Part shown: positions 4,469 through 6,178 of the stretch, in pieces
Numbering within the stretch: position 1 is the stretch's first letter
How the letters are laid out: each line of letters begins with the position of its first letter
NCBI GenBank assembly: GCA_003140705.1
Contig: PLKU01000182.1
Coordinates: forward strand, 22,472-28,649
Origin: Acidobacteriaceae bacterium
Lineage (GTDB): Bacteria; Acidobacteriota; Terriglobia; Terriglobales; Acidobacteriaceae
Direction of reading: 5' to 3'
DNA length: 6,178 bases
Notes under the pieces: generated by a model
What the model was told of the DNA's origin: nothing
Seen by the model: only the letters and a program-made list of their open reading frames with translations
Database searches by the model: none
Made by a program: the position numbers and the translations under genes

Positions 4469-6178
4469 CTAGTGTTTCATCAAAAAGAGCACTGTCACAA
4501 TCAGCACGACGAGCAAAACGATCACCACGATCAGCAGCACCGGCACCAACTGTTGCAGCTTTCCGGCGGGAGCCTGGGCAGGCTTCGCCGCGGGCGGCGG
4601 TGGTGGGGCCGCTATCGGCGGCGCAGCCGGTACATACATCCCTGGCGTCTGCGGCATTGGTGGAGGCGGGACATACATCGCAGGGGCCTGTGGAACTTGT
4701 GGAGGGTAAACAACCGGACGAGGCACCCCCCCCCCGCCTTGCATTCCAACGACTGGTGGAGAAGCCGGAAGCGGATAACTCGGCATCGTCGGAGACGGCG
4801 GCGCAGCCGACGCGGCCGGTAACTCTGCAGCCGGAACCTGCCCGCCCCGCATTGCCATCTCCCGGATGCGCGAGGCGTCAAGAATCCGCGTAAACTCACT
4901 TGGACCCGCAGCCGGAGTTGGAGCGCTACTGACGCTCACCGCTGGATGCACTTCAGGTGGGGGCGGAAATGACGCTGCCGGTGGCGCAGACTGCGTCGGC
5001 ATCAGATCCGGTGCCTTGCCCATGGGTGCTGCGGGCTCATTCGCCGCGCCCAAAGCGGCGAATGTCTGCGTCCACACCCCTGGACCCGGACCTTGCGGCG
5101 GGGGTGGCGGGGCCTCTTCCCTACGCGGTGGCGGCGCTTTTGAGGGCTCATCAAGCATTTGAATCAGCCGCGTAATGCCAACCCCACCTGCTTGTGGAGG
5201 ACTTTGGACTAGTGGCGCCTCTGAGAAGGGTTGAGTGGCAAACGGGTCGCTGCCGGTCGCAGCTGGCCGTCCCGTTCCGCCTGTCCCAGGAGTCAGGCCA
5301 TAATCCAAGCTTCCCGGTGCGGGTTTCGGCTCCTGGTAAGCGGGAGGCGCGACAGGCGTAGTTGGCGGTTCAAGTGAAAGCATCCGGGTAAATGAACCAG
5401 CGCTCCCGCGCGAGGAATCTGTTGTCGTCTGTTCGGACGGAACGGGAGCAGCTGGACCTGCCTCTGCGCCGCCAATACTTCCAAATAGCTGCGTAAATGT
5501 TCCCGGCTTGCTTTCAACCGGGCCCTGTGCGCTGGCTGCTGCGGGCGCACCCATTCCCGAGCCAAATGTCTGCGAGGCGCCCAACGCGGGATCGTTCATT
5601 GACGTTGCCTGCAGGACCTGTGTAAAGCTGCCCGGGGTTGGAGCCGCCGGCGCCTTCTTGGGTTCATTTTGAGTAAACACTGCGGCAGGCTGGCTCACTG
5701 TCTTTTGCTGCTCAGCAGTAGTTGTCCCGGGCTCCGCCGCACTCAAAGTTCGCAACAACGAAGTGAATCCCGCATCCGATGCGGGGCGAGCCGTTTCAGG
5801 CGCGGGTGCAGCCGTGGCTGCCGGTGCCTGTTTCTCGCTTTCCAAGGTGCGCAACAGCTCTGTGAAGCCTCCACTGCCTTTTCCGCTGGGCGCAGTTGTC
5901 GGTGCCTTCTCCGCACTAGCCAACCGAATCCGATCCAGCAATTCTGTCGAACCCACTGCTGGCCCCCCGCCCAGCACTACCTTGTGGACCACCGGCTCCG
6001 CCATTGGCTTGGAACCTAATAAAGGCCCTGCGCTTGCACCTTCGTTCGCTCGAATTCCCGGTGCACTTTGATCCGGTTTCGGGCCGGCTGTCAAACCTTG
6101 CACTGGCTCCGGTGCCTTCACCGTCTGGAAAACGCCCGTTGCTCCAAACCCCTGCTCTGCGTCTGATTCCTCAGGCCA
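4469..6178 (-). CDS. Pro/Ala-rich tail-anchored protein with G-x-F-T-x-L-L repeats, 5' end outside window
   Basis: The function is not recognised. The frame is open to the right edge, giving 569 codons in the window. A GTG at 6121 is not a convincing start because repeat-like sequence (GATGVFQTV) continues upstream. The protein is dominated by Pro, Ala, Gly, Ser and Thr. It carries short motifs about 30-70 residues apart: GGFTELLRTL (5872-5843), AGFTSLLRTL (5773-5744), GSFTQVLQAT (5632-5603), GTFTQLFGSI (5503-5474), GSFTRMLSLE (5398-5369), GVWTQTFAAL (5080-5051) and SEFTRILDAS (4900-4871). Looser copies lie near 5950-5921 and 5179-5150. Poly-Pro linkers follow, then one hydrophobic segment rich in V, L and I (4552-4478), ending MKH. 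That predicts a C-terminal tail anchor with a long cytoplasmic, mostly disordered region. It converges on the T6SS genes; a role in secretion is only inferred from proximity. Confidence 0.8.
   Translation of the reverse strand, partial: WPEESDAEQGFGATGVFQTVKAPEPVQGLTAGPKPDQSAPGIRANEGASAGPLLGSKPMAEPVVHKVVLGGGPAVGSTELLDRIRLASAEKAPTTAPSGKGSGGFTELLRTLESEKQAPAATAAPAPETARPASDAGFTSLLRTLSAAEPGTTTAEQQKTVSQPAAVFTQNEPKKAPAAPTPGSFTQVLQATSMNDPALGASQTFGSGMGAPAAASAQGPVESKPGTFTQLFGSIGGAEAGPAAPVPSEQTTTDSSRGSAGSFTRMLSLEPPTTPVAPPAYQEPKPAPGSLDYGLTPGTGGTGRPAATGSDPFATQPFSEAPLVQSPPQAGGVGITRLIQMLDEPSKAPPPRREEAPPPPPQGPGPGVWTQTFAALGAANEPAAPMGKAPDLMPTQSAPPAASFPPPPEVHPAVSVSSAPTPAAGPSEFTRILDASRIREMAMRGGQVPAAELPAASAAPPSPTMPSYPLPASPPVVGMQGGGGVPRPVVYPPQVPQAPAMYVPPPPMPQTPGMYVPAAPPIAAPPPPPAAKPAQAPAGKLQQLVPVLLIVVIVLLVVLIVTVLFLMKH
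4478..4552 (-). other. C-terminal transmembrane segment of the repeat protein
   Basis: About 25 consecutive residues are almost all V, L and I, ending FLMKH. The segment is preceded by AGKLQQ and followed by only two residues. The position at the extreme C-terminus and the lack of any earlier hydrophobic stretch in the visible part suggest tail-anchored insertion with the N-terminal bulk in the cytoplasm. Confidence 0.85.
4628..4693 (-). repeat. Duplicated P-Q-x-P-x-M-Y-V-P unit
   Basis: PQAPAMYVP and PQTPGMYVP occur 13 residues apart in the proline-rich stalk just before the membrane segment. This is a small internal duplication typical of expanding low-complexity linkers. Confidence 0.7.
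4726..4735 (-). repeat. Ten-base G homopolymer within the repeat protein gene
   Basis: The plus strand shows ten consecutive C, read as G on the coding strand, inside codons for a GGGGV stretch. Loss of one G would shift the frame to a stop at 4612-4614, removing the proline stalk end and the membrane segment. Tracts of this kind can act as slippage sites, and they are also prone to sequencing error. Confidence 0.8.

Noticed and set aside
4393..4480. Possible intrinsic terminator between the convergent genes (GCGGGTT with AACTCGC stem)
   Set aside because: The loop would be only two to four bases, one pair is G-U, and no T-run follows on either strand.
4420..4893. Plus-strand ORFs and a second minus-frame ORF across the proline-rich region
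   Set aside because: They are Arg-, Pro- or Ala-rich shadows of the low-complexity repeat gene, with no credible start signal. The long minus frame with consistent motifs and a membrane tail is the real one.
5921..6121. GTG at 6121 as the true start of the repeat protein
   Set aside because: The frame stays open to the window edge with repeat-like sequence (GVFQTV) upstream, and no ribosome binding site is evident before the GTG.

Overview
The window is part of a type VI secretion system (T6SS) locus. It comes from a moderately GC-rich Gram-negative bacterium. The gene style, and a flanking Pro/Ala-rich protein with repeated G-x-F-T-x-L/M-L motifs, recall Acidobacteriota; this is from memory, with no search run, and should be held loosely.

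Layout, left to right. (1) On the minus strand lie the two contractile-sheath genes, tssB (1901 to 1380) and tssC (1387 to beyond the left edge). They overlap by 8 bp and read leftwards as one operon; tssC lacks only its last few dozen codons. (2) A 267-bp divergent control region (1902-2168) separates them from tssK. It is more AT-rich than its surroundings and holds several short dyads, including a perfect 10-bp inverted pair, a TTGACA-centred palindrome and a CCGGTTT inverted repeat. (3) On the plus strand, tssK (2169-3524) encodes the baseplate-to-membrane-complex adaptor. (4) A 9-bp hairpin and a good ribosome binding site follow, then two same-frame ORFs (3589-3861 and 3904-4392) separated by a single in-frame TGA. 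Read together they carry, in order, the landmark residues of the anthrax edema factor / CyaA / ExoY class of nucleotidyl cyclase toxins: a Lys-x6-Lys pair, a Asp-x-Asp motif and a His-Gly motif. They look like one short effector gene cut by a stop codon, or a genuinely two-part version. (5) Converging on the minus strand is a large open frame (6178 to 4469, 5' end outside the window). It encodes a Pro/Ala-rich, low-complexity protein with about eight to ten short G-x-F-T-x-L-L repeats and a single hydrophobic segment at the extreme C-terminus.

Working together: TssB and TssC form the contractile sheath that drives the injection tube, and TssK anchors the baseplate to the membrane complex. The cyclase-like pair sits immediately downstream of tssK, where cargo might be expected, so the best hypothesis is a T6SS-delivered or T6SS-associated cyclic-nucleotide toxin, possibly inactivated in this genome. 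The tail-anchored repeat protein has no function I can assign. No tRNA, rRNA, CRISPR array, insertion sequence or convincing intrinsic terminator was seen.
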